Below the pieces are notes generated by a model. That model had not been told where the DNA came from. It was given only the letters and a program-made list of their open reading frames with translations, and did not search any database. DNA of 54,522 nt from Bradyrhizobium sp. CCH5-F6 (GTDB lineage: Bacteria > Pseudomonadota > Alphaproteobacteria > Rhizobiales > Xanthobacteraceae): the NCBI RefSeq assembly GCF_001556045.1, contig NZ_LSIC01000028.1, positions 1 through 54,522 on the forward strand, written 5' to 3'. Both the position numbers and the translations under genes were made by a program. Of the stretch, positions 35,389-43,614 are shown one piece after another (positions within the stretch are counted from its first letter, which is position 1; each line of letters begins with the position of its first letter).

Positions 35389-36204
35389 TCAGTTCGTCAG
35401 CCGCCGCGACAGGCCGGTGACGCGCTCCATGACCGCGACCAGCGCGACGGTGGCGATGATCAGAACGCCCGACAGCGCCGCAATGGTAACGTCGAGCTTG
35501 CCTTCGAGATCTTGCCACATCCGGATCGGCAGCATGTCGGTCGCGGCATCGCGCAGGAACAACGACACCGGCACGTTGTCGAAGGACGACATGAAGGCGA
35601 TGAAGGCGCCCGCGATGATGCCGGGCCGGATCAGCGGCAGCACGATGCGGCGGAACGTGTAGAGACGGCTTGCCCCCAGCACAGCCGAGCTTTCGAGCAG
35701 GGTCGGCTCGAGCTGGGCGAGGGCGGCGACCGTGTTGCGCACGACATAGGGGACGCAGACCACGGTGTGTCCGATCACCAGCGTCAGCGGCGACACCGGC
35801 AGGCCGACCAGCGAGAACAGCATCAGGGCGGCAAGGCCGAAGGCGAGCGCCGGCAGGACCAGCGGCGACATGAAGAGGGAATCGAGCAGCCGTGCGGACA
35901 ACGTCCGCGACCGCGAGATCGCGAGCGCGGCCGCGACGCCGAGCACGACGGAGAGGCCGGTCGCCCAGAACGCCACGATCAGGCTGTTCTTCGCCGCGAA
36001 ATGCAGCTGCCATGCATTCCACAATTCGGCGTACCAGCGCAGCGAATAACCCGGAGGCGGGAAGCGCAGCGAGAAGCCGCTGGTAAAGGAGACGATCAGA
36101 ACGACCAGCGACGGCGCGATGATGATGATCAGCGCGATCACCGCGATCACGGTCATGACGAGCTCGAAGCTCAGGGCTTCCAGGGTGCGCCTGCGGCCGC
36201 TCAT
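35389..36204 (-). CDS. Polyamine-type ABC transporter permease (PotC-like)
   Basis: A 271-residue inner-membrane permease with six helices of the binding-protein-dependent type. The EAA loop is LEPTLLESSAVLGASRLYTF followed by RRIVLPLIRPGIIAG. The ATG at 36204 overlaps the upstream permease stop by one base (TGATG), which fixes the start. It is the last gene of the operon that runs from the ATPase at 39470, and it abuts the end of the hydroxyisourate-hydrolase-like gene. Confidence 0.88.
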   Translation of the reverse strand: MSGRRRTLEALSFELVMTVIAVIALIIIIAPSLVVLIVSFTSGFSLRFPPPGYSLRWYAELWNAWQLHFAAKNSLIVAFWATGLSVVLGVAAALAISRSRTLSARLLDSLFMSPLVLPALAFGLAALMLFSLVGLPVSPLTLVIGHTVVCVPYVVRNTVAALAQLEPTLLESSAVLGASRLYTFRRIVLPLIRPGIIAGAFIAFMSSFDNVPVSLFLRDAATDMLPIRMWQDLEGKLDVTIAALSGVLIIATVALVAVMERVTGLSRRLTN

Positions 36205-37073
36205 CACGCTCCTCCATAGCCGCGCGAGAGGCGGCCGAGCGTGCTGAAGACCGAGACGACCGCGAGCACGGCGAGCAGGAAGATGATCGAGATCGCTGCC
36301 GCAAACGGCCAGTTCTGGAGCGTGGAGGCCTGCTGATAGAGATACATCGGCATGAACAGCATCTGACCGCCGCCGACCAGCGACTGGGTGATGAAGGCGG
36401 TGATCGCGGCGGCGTAGGTCAGCGTGCAGCCGGCGATCACGCCGGGCAGCGACAGCGGCAGCACGATGCGGAAGAAGGTGCGCCAGCTTCCGGCGCCGAG
36501 CGAGCAGGAGGCATCGTCGAGATTGGGGTCGATGCGGCCGAGCGCGGTGATCAGCGGCAGCGTCATCAGCGGCATCTGCACCTGCGCCAGCGCGATCACA
36601 ACGCCGAACTGTGTATAGAGCAGCTTAAGGGGAGTATCGATGACGCCGAGCGATTGCAGCGTGGCGTTGATGATGCCCTGCCGGCCCAGGATGACGATCC
36701 AGGCGAAGGTGCGGACGACCACGCTGGTCAAAAGCGGCAGCAGCACGATCAGGATGATGATGGTCTGGAGCTTTGGTCCGACCCGCTGATAGAGCCAGGC
36801 GATGGGAAAGCCGAGCACGAGGCACACGGCCGTCACCTCGGCCCCCAGCAGCAGCGTCGAGCCGAGCACGCTCAGGCTGAAGGGATCGGTGAGGAAGTGC
36901 AGGTACTGGCCGAGCCCCCAATGGAGCGCGGCCGTGTCGTTGTGCAGCGAGAGCCAGAACAATTGCAGCAGCGGCGCGACGAAGAAGAGGAGGAAGAACA
37001 GCGCCAGCGGCGCTGCCAATCCCATCCCGTAGGATGTCACATCGCGTGATGCCGGTGCTGTGCCCATCGCCAT
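36204..37073 (-). CDS. Polyamine-type ABC transporter permease (PotB-like)
   Basis: A 289-residue permease with six helices. The EAA motif region is IDPNLDDASCSLGAGSWRTF followed by FRIVLPLSLPGVIAGC. It pairs with the following PotC-like permease, to which it is coupled by a one-base overlap. The repeat element at 37136-37252 lies between it and the binding-protein gene, which could uncouple expression of the two halves of the operon. Confidence 0.88.
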   Translation of the reverse strand: MAMGTAPASRDVTSYGMGLAAPLALFFLLFFVAPLLQLFWLSLHNDTAALHWGLGQYLHFLTDPFSLSVLGSTLLLGAEVTAVCLVLGFPIAWLYQRVGPKLQTIIILIVLLPLLTSVVVRTFAWIVILGRQGIINATLQSLGVIDTPLKLLYTQFGVVIALAQVQMPLMTLPLITALGRIDPNLDDASCSLGAGSWRTFFRIVLPLSLPGVIAGCTLTYAAAITAFITQSLVGGGQMLFMPMYLYQQASTLQNWPFAAAISIIFLLAVLAVVSVFSTLGRLSRGYGGA

Positions 37074-37135
37074 TCCTCGAATGTTCTAGGATGAAATGGT
37101 CTTAAGTTGAATCAATCGGCCGCGGACTCGGTGCA

Positions 37136-37252
37136 CCTCTCCCGCTTGCGGGAGAGGTCGGCGCAACGCGCCGGGTGAGGGTTCTCTCCTCTTGGGGGTT
37201 CTCGATTGCGGAGATACCCTCTCCCCAGCCCTCCCCCGCAAGCGGGGGAGGG
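37136..37252. repeat. GC-rich stem-loop repeat element
   Basis: Two perfect stem-loops frame this stretch. CCTCTCCCGC/GCGGGAGAGG lies at 37136-37157 with a 2-base loop, and CCCTCCCCCGC/GCGGGGGAGGG at 37229-37252 also with a 2-base loop. They share a CTCCC-GCAAGC/GCTTGC-GGGAG core in opposite orientation. The pattern matches intergenic palindromic repeats I recall as frequent in Bradyrhizobium. It sits inside the polyamine-type ABC operon, between the binding-protein and permease genes. Confidence 0.75.
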
Positions 37253-37298
37253 AGCACACCTCCCTCGTTACGGCAGTCGAATCTAATCTCATCATGCT

Positions 37299-38345
37299 CT
37301 AGATCTTGATCTCGCGGTTGAATCGCTCGATCCAGGCCGAGCGCTGCTCGTTGATCTTCTTCCAGTCCTGGAACACGAATTTCTTCTTCAGCTCCGCCGT
37401 GTCCTTGGCCAGAACGCGCGCGATCTCGCCGCCCATCGTCACCTTGGAGCTGGTTGGCACGATCAGATAAGGCGGGTTCATCAGCGTGGTCTGCACCTCG
37501 GGCGTCAACGCCGCCTCGATCAGCTTGAAGGCAAGCTCGCGGTTGGGCGAATTCTTGACGATGTGGATCGTGGTCTTGAAGGCGATGGCGCCTTCCTTCG
37601 GTGCGACGAACTCGACCGGGACGCCGCGCGCCTTCAGGATCTGGATGGCATTGAAATTGCCGGGCGAGATGTCGATCTGGCCCTGCTGGAACAGGGTCGC
37701 GAGCGCGCCGGGATTGGCGGCGACTGCAGCGAGATTGGGCTTGAGTTCCTCCAGCGCCTTGAAGCCTGGATCGACATTGGCTTCCGAGCCGCCCCGCATC
37801 TTGGCGATCTCGACCAGCCATCCGGTGCCGAGCGTCGAGTTGAGGTTGGTGATGCCGACGCGGCCCTTGAACTCGGGCTTCCAGAGATCGGCCCACGACG
37901 TCGGCGGCGTCTTGACGGCTTCCGGATTGTAGGTGAGCCCGACGACCTGGAAGAACGGGGCAGGGCCCATCGGCTCCTGCGCCTCGGCGATCAGGTCCTT
38001 GTAGTAGGCACTCTTCTCGACCGGATAGGGCTCGACCAGATCCTGCCCGATGGCGACAAGCGCCGGACCGGGATCGTGCAGCATGACGTCGATCGGCGGA
38101 TTGGCCTTGGCGGCATTGACCTTCGCGATCTGGTCGACCGAGAGCATCGGGTCGAGCACGATGGCAGCGTCTGCGTTCGCCTTGCGAAAGGCCGGAACCA
38201 GCACCGCCTTGTGGGCTTCCTCCCAGCTTCCGGTGAAGGTCGCAAAGACCAGCGGGCGGGCCTGGGCGAAGCTCAGGCCTGGAAACGTTTTCATGGCCCC
38301 GAGTGTGAGCGCCGTGGTCATCAGGCTTCTGCGGTTCATGATCAT
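37299..38345 (-). CDS. Polyamine-type ABC transporter substrate-binding protein (PotD/F-like)
   Basis: A 348-residue exported solute-binding protein. The N-terminus MIMNRRSLMTTALTLGAMK with FPGLSFAQA forms a signal peptide that starts with a twin-Arg-like NRRS. The mature body has the SBP_bac_8 pattern LVFATFTGSWEEAHKAVLVP, PIDVMLHDPGPALVA and SWADLWKPEFKGRVGI. The ATG at 38345 has GGGGAG six bases upstream, deciding it over an upstream in-frame codon. The ligand is unknown; relatives bind polyamines, opines or other small cationic nitrogen compounds. Confidence 0.88.
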   Translation of the reverse strand: MIMNRRSLMTTALTLGAMKTFPGLSFAQARPLVFATFTGSWEEAHKAVLVPAFRKANADAAIVLDPMLSVDQIAKVNAAKANPPIDVMLHDPGPALVAIGQDLVEPYPVEKSAYYKDLIAEAQEPMGPAPFFQVVGLTYNPEAVKTPPTSWADLWKPEFKGRVGITNLNSTLGTGWLVEIAKMRGGSEANVDPGFKALEELKPNLAAVAANPGALATLFQQGQIDISPGNFNAIQILKARGVPVEFVAPKEGAIAFKTTIHIVKNSPNRELAFKLIEAALTPEVQTTLMNPPYLIVPTSSKVTMGGEIARVLAKDTAELKKKFVFQDWKKINEQRSAWIERFNREIKI

Positions 38346-38375
38346 GTCGAACTCCCCTCTGGACAAGGACTGGAT

Positions 38376-39470
38376 CTAAAGCGTTGCGGGAAAGGCGTTG
38401 GCGAGTGACGGGGCGAGCGGCGCAAGACGCACCGCAGCGCCGCTCTCCAGCGCGTGCGTCTCGCCGATGCGCGCCTGCGAGACCTTGACGCCGGAGCCAT
38501 CGGCAGTTGTGACTTCGTGCACGACGGTGGCCCCGAGCGGCAGCGACATGCCGACCACGCCGGCAAAGCCGGACTCGTCGCCGACGAATTGCAGATGCTC
38601 GGGGCGGATGCAGACCGTGACGCGGCCGCCCTCGGCGAGAGTGCCGCCCGCCGGCCTTGCGATGATCTCTGCGCCGGCGTCGAGGCGCACCTTTGCCGCC
38701 GTGCGGTCCGCTGACACCACGATTCCCGGCATGCGGTTGGTGGAGCCGACAAAGGTGTTCACGAACAATGTCTGCGGCCGGTCGTAGACGTCGGACGGCG
38801 TACCGAACTGTTCGAGCTTGCCGTGGCTCAGCACGGCGACGCGGTCGGCCATCGACAGCGCCTCTTCCTGATCGTGGGTCACGATCAGCGTGGTGATGCC
38901 GGAGACCCGCTGCAGCCGTTTGATCTCGATCTGCATGTCGAGCCGCAGATTCTTGTCGAGCGCGGCGAAGGGCTCGTCGAGCAGCAGGATCGACGGCTTG
39001 ATCGCGAGCGCGCGGGCCAGCGCCACGCGCTGCTGCTGGCCGCCTGAGAGCTGCCGCGGCAGCCGCTCGGACATGGTCGGCAGCTGCACCAGCTCCAGGA
39101 GGCGCTGCGCCTCGCGCTGGCGCGTCCCCTTGTCGATGCCGCGGGCCGCGAGGCCGTAGGCGACATTCTCGCTGATCGAAAGATGCGGAAACAGTGCGTA
39201 GTTCTGGAACACGATGCCGACGGCGCGGCGGTTCGGGGGCAGCGCATCGACGATGTCGTCGCCGATGATGATGCGTCCCTGCGTCTGCGCGATGAAGCCG
39301 GCGATGATGCGCAGCAGGGTCGTCTTGCCGCAGCCGGACGGGCCGAGCAGGGCGATGATCTCGCCGCCCTTGATGTCGAGATTGATGTTCTCGACCGCAA
39401 GCGCGCCATTCGGATACCGGTGGGTGACCGCGTCGACGACGAGCGATCGGCCGCCTTGCGTTTCAGCCAT
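38376..39470 (-). CDS. Polyamine-type ABC transporter ATPase (PotA-like)
   Basis: A 364-residue ATPase with Walker A GPSGCGKT at 43-50, Q-loop VFQNYALFPHLS, signature LSGGQQQRVALARAL, Walker B ILLLDEPFAALD and switch His in VTHDQEEAL. The C-terminal TOBE-type domain (about 280-360) includes GGRVTVCIRPEHLQF. The ATG at 39470 has GGGAGG eight bases upstream; the open frame goes further up but into the promoter region of the divergent amidase. It is the first gene of the importer operon. Confidence 0.92.
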   Translation of the reverse strand: MAETQGGRSLVVDAVTHRYPNGALAVENINLDIKGGEIIALLGPSGCGKTTLLRIIAGFIAQTQGRIIIGDDIVDALPPNRRAVGIVFQNYALFPHLSISENVAYGLAARGIDKGTRQREAQRLLELVQLPTMSERLPRQLSGGQQQRVALARALAIKPSILLLDEPFAALDKNLRLDMQIEIKRLQRVSGITTLIVTHDQEEALSMADRVAVLSHGKLEQFGTPSDVYDRPQTLFVNTFVGSTNRMPGIVVSADRTAAKVRLDAGAEIIARPAGGTLAEGGRVTVCIRPEHLQFVGDESGFAGVVGMSLPLGATVVHEVTTADGSGVKVSQARIGETHALESGAAVRLAPLAPSLANAFPATL

Positions 39471-39558
39471 GGTGTTGCCTCCCGTTGCCCCAAAGGAGAA
39501 AGCAAGTCTCGTGCCCGCGCCTGTCGCTTTTCGGCGCGCGCTCAGGCATGGTGGCCCG

Positions 39559-40947
39559 ATGACATCGGATCGATCGGTTTGCGACCTCACTGCCAAGGAG
39601 CTTGCGCGCGCGATTGCGAGGCGCGAGCTGTCCTCGCGTGAGGCGGTTGAAGCGCATCTTGCGCGGATTGCGAGTCTCGAGGGTCAATTGGCGGCGTTCG
39701 TGACGGTCGATGCGGACGGTGCTCGCCGCGCCGCGCAGATTTGCGATGCGGCATCGGCGCCGCTCGGTCCGCTGCACGGCGTGCCTATCGGGATCAAAGA
39801 CCTCACCGACACCGGCGGGCTCAAGACGACTTATGGATCGGTGCTGTTTCGCGATCACGTTCCGGCCGAGGACGATCTCGTGGTAACGCGGCTGCGCCGC
39901 GCCGGCGCGATCATTCTGGGAAAGACCAACACGCCGGAATTCGGCTTCGGGGCGGTCTGCAGCAACCGATTGCGCGGGCCGACGCGCAATCCCTTCGATA
40001 CCGCGCTGACCTCCGGCGGATCGTCCGGCGGCTCCGCCGTCGCGGTCGCGGCCGGCATGGTGCCGCTGGCGCACGGCACCGATTTCGGCGGCTCCGTACG
40101 CACGCCCGCAAGCTTCTGCGACGTCGCATCGATCCGGCCGACGCCCGGCCGCATTCCGTCGCCGCGCCGTCCACTCGGCTGGGACATGCTCGCCACTCAC
40201 GGTTTGCTGGCCCGCGGTGTCGATGACCTCGCGCTTGCGCTGTCGGTGTGCGAGGGAAGCGATTTGCGTGATCCCGTATCGATCGGCCTCGGCAGCGACG
40301 ACCGGTCGATCGCGGGACGTCCCCGGATCGCCGTCACACCCGACTTCGGTGTTGCACCGGTCGCACGCGACGTTCGCGTGCGTTTCAGCACAGCGTGCGA
40401 GGCGCTGGCCCGCGTTGCCGAAATCGTGCGGTCCTCGCCCGATTGTAGCGGCGCGATCGAAACATTCCGCACGCTGCGAGCTGCGCATATCGCCAACAGT
40501 TATGGCGAGTTGCTGAGGGCCCGGCGCGCGGAGCTCACTCCGACGGTGATCTGGAATATCGAGGCCGGCGCGAATCTGTCCGCGGAGGGCTACCTGAACG
40601 CCGAACGGCGTCGCACCGTCATCTACCGCAGCTTTCGTGAGCTTTTCACCCGCGCCGATTTCCTGGTCGTGCCTGCGGCGTCGGTGTTTCCCTGGCCGAA
40701 CGAGATCAGCGATGTCACCGCAATCGACGGGGTCGCCCTGGAGACACCGATCGACTATCTCGCGGTCACCTTCATCGTGTCGCTGGTCGGCTTTCCCGTC
40801 CTGACCGTGCCGGTACGACGAGAACCGAACGAATTGCCCTTCGGCATTCAGGTCATCGCGGCGCCCGGAGGCGAATCCCGGTTGTTTGCCTTCGGCCGTG
40901 TACTCGAGAACGAATTGGGTTTTTCGCATCGGCGGCCGCCTTTCTGA
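39559..40947 (+). CDS. Amidase (amidase-signature family)
   Basis: A 462-residue amidase-signature enzyme. The triad residues are Lys in VPIGIKDLTDTGG, the Ser loop TSGGSSGGSAVAVAAG and the nucleophile in GTDFGGSVRTP. It is divergent from the polyamine-type importer (88 bases between starts) and its stop directly abuts the stop of the convergent racemase-like gene. The two amidases of this region are only distantly similar, so they probably treat different substrates. A role on an amide or ureide brought in by the neighbouring importer is plausible but unproven. Confidence 0.88.
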   Translation: MTSDRSVCDLTAKELARAIARRELSSREAVEAHLARIASLEGQLAAFVTVDADGARRAAQICDAASAPLGPLHGVPIGIKDLTDTGGLKTTYGSVLFRDHVPAEDDLVVTRLRRAGAIILGKTNTPEFGFGAVCSNRLRGPTRNPFDTALTSGGSSGGSAVAVAAGMVPLAHGTDFGGSVRTPASFCDVASIRPTPGRIPSPRRPLGWDMLATHGLLARGVDDLALALSVCEGSDLRDPVSIGLGSDDRSIAGRPRIAVTPDFGVAPVARDVRVRFSTACEALARVAEIVRSSPDCSGAIETFRTLRAAHIANSYGELLRARRAELTPTVIWNIEAGANLSAEGYLNAERRRTVIYRSFRELFTRADFLVVPAASVFPWPNEISDVTAIDGVALETPIDYLAVTFIVSLVGFPVLTVPVRREPNELPFGIQVIAAPGGESRLFAFGRVLENELGFSHRRPPF

Positions 40948-41697
40948 TCAGCTGTCGCGATGCTCGAGCCGGGCAGCGAGCGCATCGGCAAGACCCGTGG
41001 TCGGCTTGGCGGCGGGCCGCCGGAACGTGCCCGCCCTTGCCTTGCGCAACCGCAGTGCATGGAGCGCTTCGGCTTGCTTCACCGACGCGACGACCTGATC
41101 GACTACGGGAACGGGGATCCGGTCCGCGACGCGCTCGGCGAGGCCGGAGAGCGGCGCCCCGGCAAAGATCAGCACATCAGCCTCGTCCTCGGCGATGGCG
41201 CGCTGGGCGAGCTCGACCAGCACGTCCTCCTTCTCGGTGCCGACCTCGGAGATCGCCTGAAACGGCGTATCGAGCATGCGGATGCCGGCGCAACGCTCCC
41301 ACAATCCATGGGCGCGAACGCACTCCTCGTACCAGGGCCCGAGCGCCTGGGCGAAGGTGACGATGGCAAAGCGGCGACCGGCCATGCAGGCCGTCAGCAT
41401 CGCCGCTTCCGCCATGCCGACCACGGGAATGTCGAAGGTCTCGCGCGCGGCGAACAGCCCGGGATCGCCGAAGGCGGCGATGATCGCGGCGTCGACCGCC
41501 GTGTGCTGCTCGGCGAGCATCTCCAGCGCAATGGCCCCGCCGATCTGCGCCTCGGTGCGCGTCGCGATATAGGGCACGCCGCGGGTCGCGGTGCAGGGGA
41601 TCAGCTCCGTCCCGGGGGAAGCCGCGCGCTGCCCGACACCCATCATCAGGTGCGTGACTTCTTTGCTGGTATTCGGGTTGAGCAGCAGGAGCTTCAT
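40948..41697 (-). CDS. Asp/Glu/hydantoin racemase-family protein lacking both catalytic cysteines
   Basis: A 249-residue protein of the hydantoin/allantoin racemase family, beginning MKLLLLNPNTSKEVT and with FGDPGLFAARE, PVVGMAEAAM and GRRFAIVTF. In the active family two cysteines exchange the proton: one in ACFGDPGL and one in LGCAGM. Here the first is Ala75 (IIAAFGDPGL) and the second aligns to Gly180 (IFAGAPLSGLA). It should not racemise by the known route and may be a binding or regulatory protein, or use another mechanism. It is two bases after the GntR gene and co-transcribed with it. Confidence 0.83.
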   Translation of the reverse strand: MKLLLLNPNTSKEVTHLMMGVGQRAASPGTELIPCTATRGVPYIATRTEAQIGGAIALEMLAEQHTAVDAAIIAAFGDPGLFAARETFDIPVVGMAEAAMLTACMAGRRFAIVTFAQALGPWYEECVRAHGLWERCAGIRMLDTPFQAISEVGTEKEDVLVELAQRAIAEDEADVLIFAGAPLSGLAERVADRIPVPVVDQVVASVKQAEALHALRLRKARAGTFRRPAAKPTTGLADALAARLEHRDS

Positions 41698-41699
41698 GT

Positions 41700-42434
41700 T
41701 TATGCCGCTGTCCGCTTGGCCTGAGAGGCGGCGAGGACTTCGAGCAGCGCCGTGCCGGTGCGTGCGACATGCGCGCCGAGCAGGCGGCCGGCTGCTTCGC
41801 CGTCGCGCGCTTCGAGGGCGGCCAGGATATCGGCGTGCTCGTCGACCGAATTGCTCCAGCGGCGATCGGCGCCGAGCGCGAGAAAACGCGCGCGCTCGGC
41901 GCGGGATATCAACGTCTCGTGCGCCTCGCGCAGCGGCGTATTGCGGGCCATGCGGACGATGGTGTTGTGGATCTCGCCGTTGATGGCGAAGTAATCGTCG
42001 AGCTTGCCGGTGCGGTGATGACCTTCCATCCGGGTCTGAAGCGTGCGCAGGCGCGCCAGATCGCGCTCGGTGGCACGCTCCGCGGCGAGCTCGGCGGCAA
42101 GCCGCTCGATGCCGGCGAGGGCCTCGAACAATTCCGAGATGCCGTCGACCGCGATGTCGGCGATGCGCGGGCTGCGGTTGGGGCGAAGCTCGATCAATCC
42201 TTCGGCTGCCAGCACCTTCATGGCCTCGCGCAAGGGGGTGCGCGACACGCCGAGCTCCTTCGACAGCCGGGTCTCCTGGGTCTGTGAGCCCGGCGGCAGC
42301 TCGCCGCGAATGATCATCGTCCGCATCCGCGCGGCGGCGCGTTCATGCAGGCCCATCCGCTTGAGTTTGGGCGACTTTCGTCCCTTCGGCGCATCCGATT
42401 TCTGCTGCACGCGTGCCTCACTGCTTCCGCTCAT
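41700..42434 (-). CDS. GntR-family (FadR/FCD) transcriptional regulator
   Basis: A 244-residue regulator. A winged helix (about residues 28-95) holds PGSQTQETRLSKELGVSRTP and LREAMKVLAAEGLIELRPN, followed by the FCD ligand-binding domain (about 105-230) with the metal-binding-type residues in the helices around EIHNTIVRMARN and DEHADILAALEARD. FCD domains usually bind small carboxylates. It faces the ABC/hydantoinase operon across a region with palindromes at 42497-42527 and is expected to control both directions. The ATG at 42434 was preferred to the upstream TTG. Confidence 0.9.
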   Translation of the reverse strand: MSGSSEARVQQKSDAPKGRKSPKLKRMGLHERAAARMRTMIIRGELPPGSQTQETRLSKELGVSRTPLREAMKVLAAEGLIELRPNRSPRIADIAVDGISELFEALAGIERLAAELAAERATERDLARLRTLQTRMEGHHRTGKLDDYFAINGEIHNTIVRMARNTPLREAHETLISRAERARFLALGADRRWSNSVDEHADILAALEARDGEAAGRLLGAHVARTGTALLEVLAASQAKRTAA

Positions 42435-42496
42435 CCTAGCCGCTTCCCGGCTGCTATTGCTGCCCAAAATATCGACCTATCTCGCTGAAAACAATG

Positions 42497-42527
42497 GCAT
42501 ACAGCGCAAATTGTATGCAGCATGCAA
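42497..42527. promoter_or_regulatory. Palindromic operator candidate for the GntR regulator
   Basis: TTGTATGC at 42511-42518 and GCATGCAA at 42520-42527 form a near-perfect 17-bp palindrome with one mismatch pair. A second inverted repeat, GCATACA (42497-42503) and TGTATGC (42512-42518), shares the same half-site. TTGTAT...ATACAA-type palindromes are usual for FCD-type GntR regulators. The site lies between the divergent regulator and ABC importer genes, 83 bases before the importer start. Confidence 0.65.
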
Positions 42528-42609
42528 AAACCGGATTGCGCTGCGGCGAAGAGCGGCGGATGATTGCTGCCGACGCGCGGGATCCCGCGCCTTCGAAACG
42601 GAGTAAGCG

Positions 42610-43614
42610 ATGCGGACGGGTTTGCGACTGGGCCTCGTGATGATGGCGGCGGTGCTTGGCGGAAGCGGGATCGCCTCCGCGCAGACCGCGAAGATCAAGC
42701 TCGGCTACGCCAAATGCGCACACTGCCTGCCGATGTCGCTAATCCCGGGCATGGCGAAGGGCGTCGAGGTCGAGGCCACCGGCTTCAACTCGGGCAACGA
42801 CGTGCTCACCGCGCTGATCTCGAAGAGTATCGACGTCGCGCAGGTCACCTACCTCCACTACATCACCGCGCTGGACAAAGGTTTTGACGTCGTCGCCGTA
42901 TCGGGCCAGATCAACGGTGGCTCGGAATGTCTGTCCTCCGCGAAGCTGAACTTGCCGCCTGAGGACTGGGCCGCGTTCAAGGCGACCGTTGCGAAGGCGA
43001 AAAGCGACGGGCAGCCGCTGAAGGTCGCGGCCTCCCGCGGCAACGCGCAGGACATCCATATGCGCGGCGCGTTCCTCAAGCAGGGCGTCGATCCCAACAA
43101 GGACATCCAGTTCATCAACATCCCCAATCCGTCCGACCATCTCGCGGCGCTCCAGCGCGGCGAGGTCGACATGATCTGTTCGGTCGAGCCGTTCGCCTCG
43201 CAGATCCGGCTCGCCGGTGCCGGCAAGCACTTCGTGCTGCCGTATGAACAGGCCGCAGGCAATCTGACCAACCTGATCGTCACCCGTTCCGACGTGATCG
43301 CGAGCCAGCGCGCCGGCGTACAGGGCGTCGTCGCCGCCGTGGTCGAACTCGACAACAAGCTGATCGCCGACAAGGGACCGTGGATCGAGGTCATCAACAA
43401 GCTCACCGGGCTCGACAAGACGGTGGCGACCGAGGCGCTCAAGAATGCTTCGCCCGATCCTGCGATCCATCGGTCGCAGACCCTGGCGATCGCGGCGATG
43501 ATGCGCGACCTCAAGTACATCTCCAAGGACGTCTCCGCGGAAGCGGAGAAGAACATGGACTATTCGTTCCTGGAGAAGGCCACGGGAAAGGCCAAGAATG
43601 ACCTCGGTTACTGA
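42610..43614 (+). CDS. NitT/TauT-type ABC transporter substrate-binding protein
   Basis: A 334-residue exported binding protein. The signal peptide covers about 1-24, ending IASAQ. The mature protein has the NMT1/SsuA-like start KIKLGYAKCAHCLPMSLIPG, then AQVTYLHYITALDKGFDVV. Two cysteines (C36 and C39) in CAHC sit right where the ligand-binding loop normally lies; they could form a disulfide or bind a metal. The family imports sulfonates, nitrate, pyrimidines or similar small anions. It is the first gene of the operon ending in hydantoinase and overlaps the permease gene by 17 bases. Confidence 0.87.
   Translation: MRTGLRLGLVMMAAVLGGSGIASAQTAKIKLGYAKCAHCLPMSLIPGMAKGVEVEATGFNSGNDVLTALISKSIDVAQVTYLHYITALDKGFDVVAVSGQINGGSECLSSAKLNLPPEDWAAFKATVAKAKSDGQPLKVAASRGNAQDIHMRGAFLKQGVDPNKDIQFINIPNPSDHLAALQRGEVDMICSVEPFASQIRLAGAGKHFVLPYEQAAGNLTNLIVTRSDVIASQRAGVQGVVAAVVELDNKLIADKGPWIEVINKLTGLDKTVATEALKNASPDPAIHRSQTLAIAAMMRDLKYISKDVSAEAEKNMDYSFLEKATGKAKNDLGY

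Noticed and set aside
42715..42730. CAHC in the NitT-type binding protein considered as a haem c site
   Set aside because: The residue after the second Cys is Leu, not His, so the CxxCH motif is absent.
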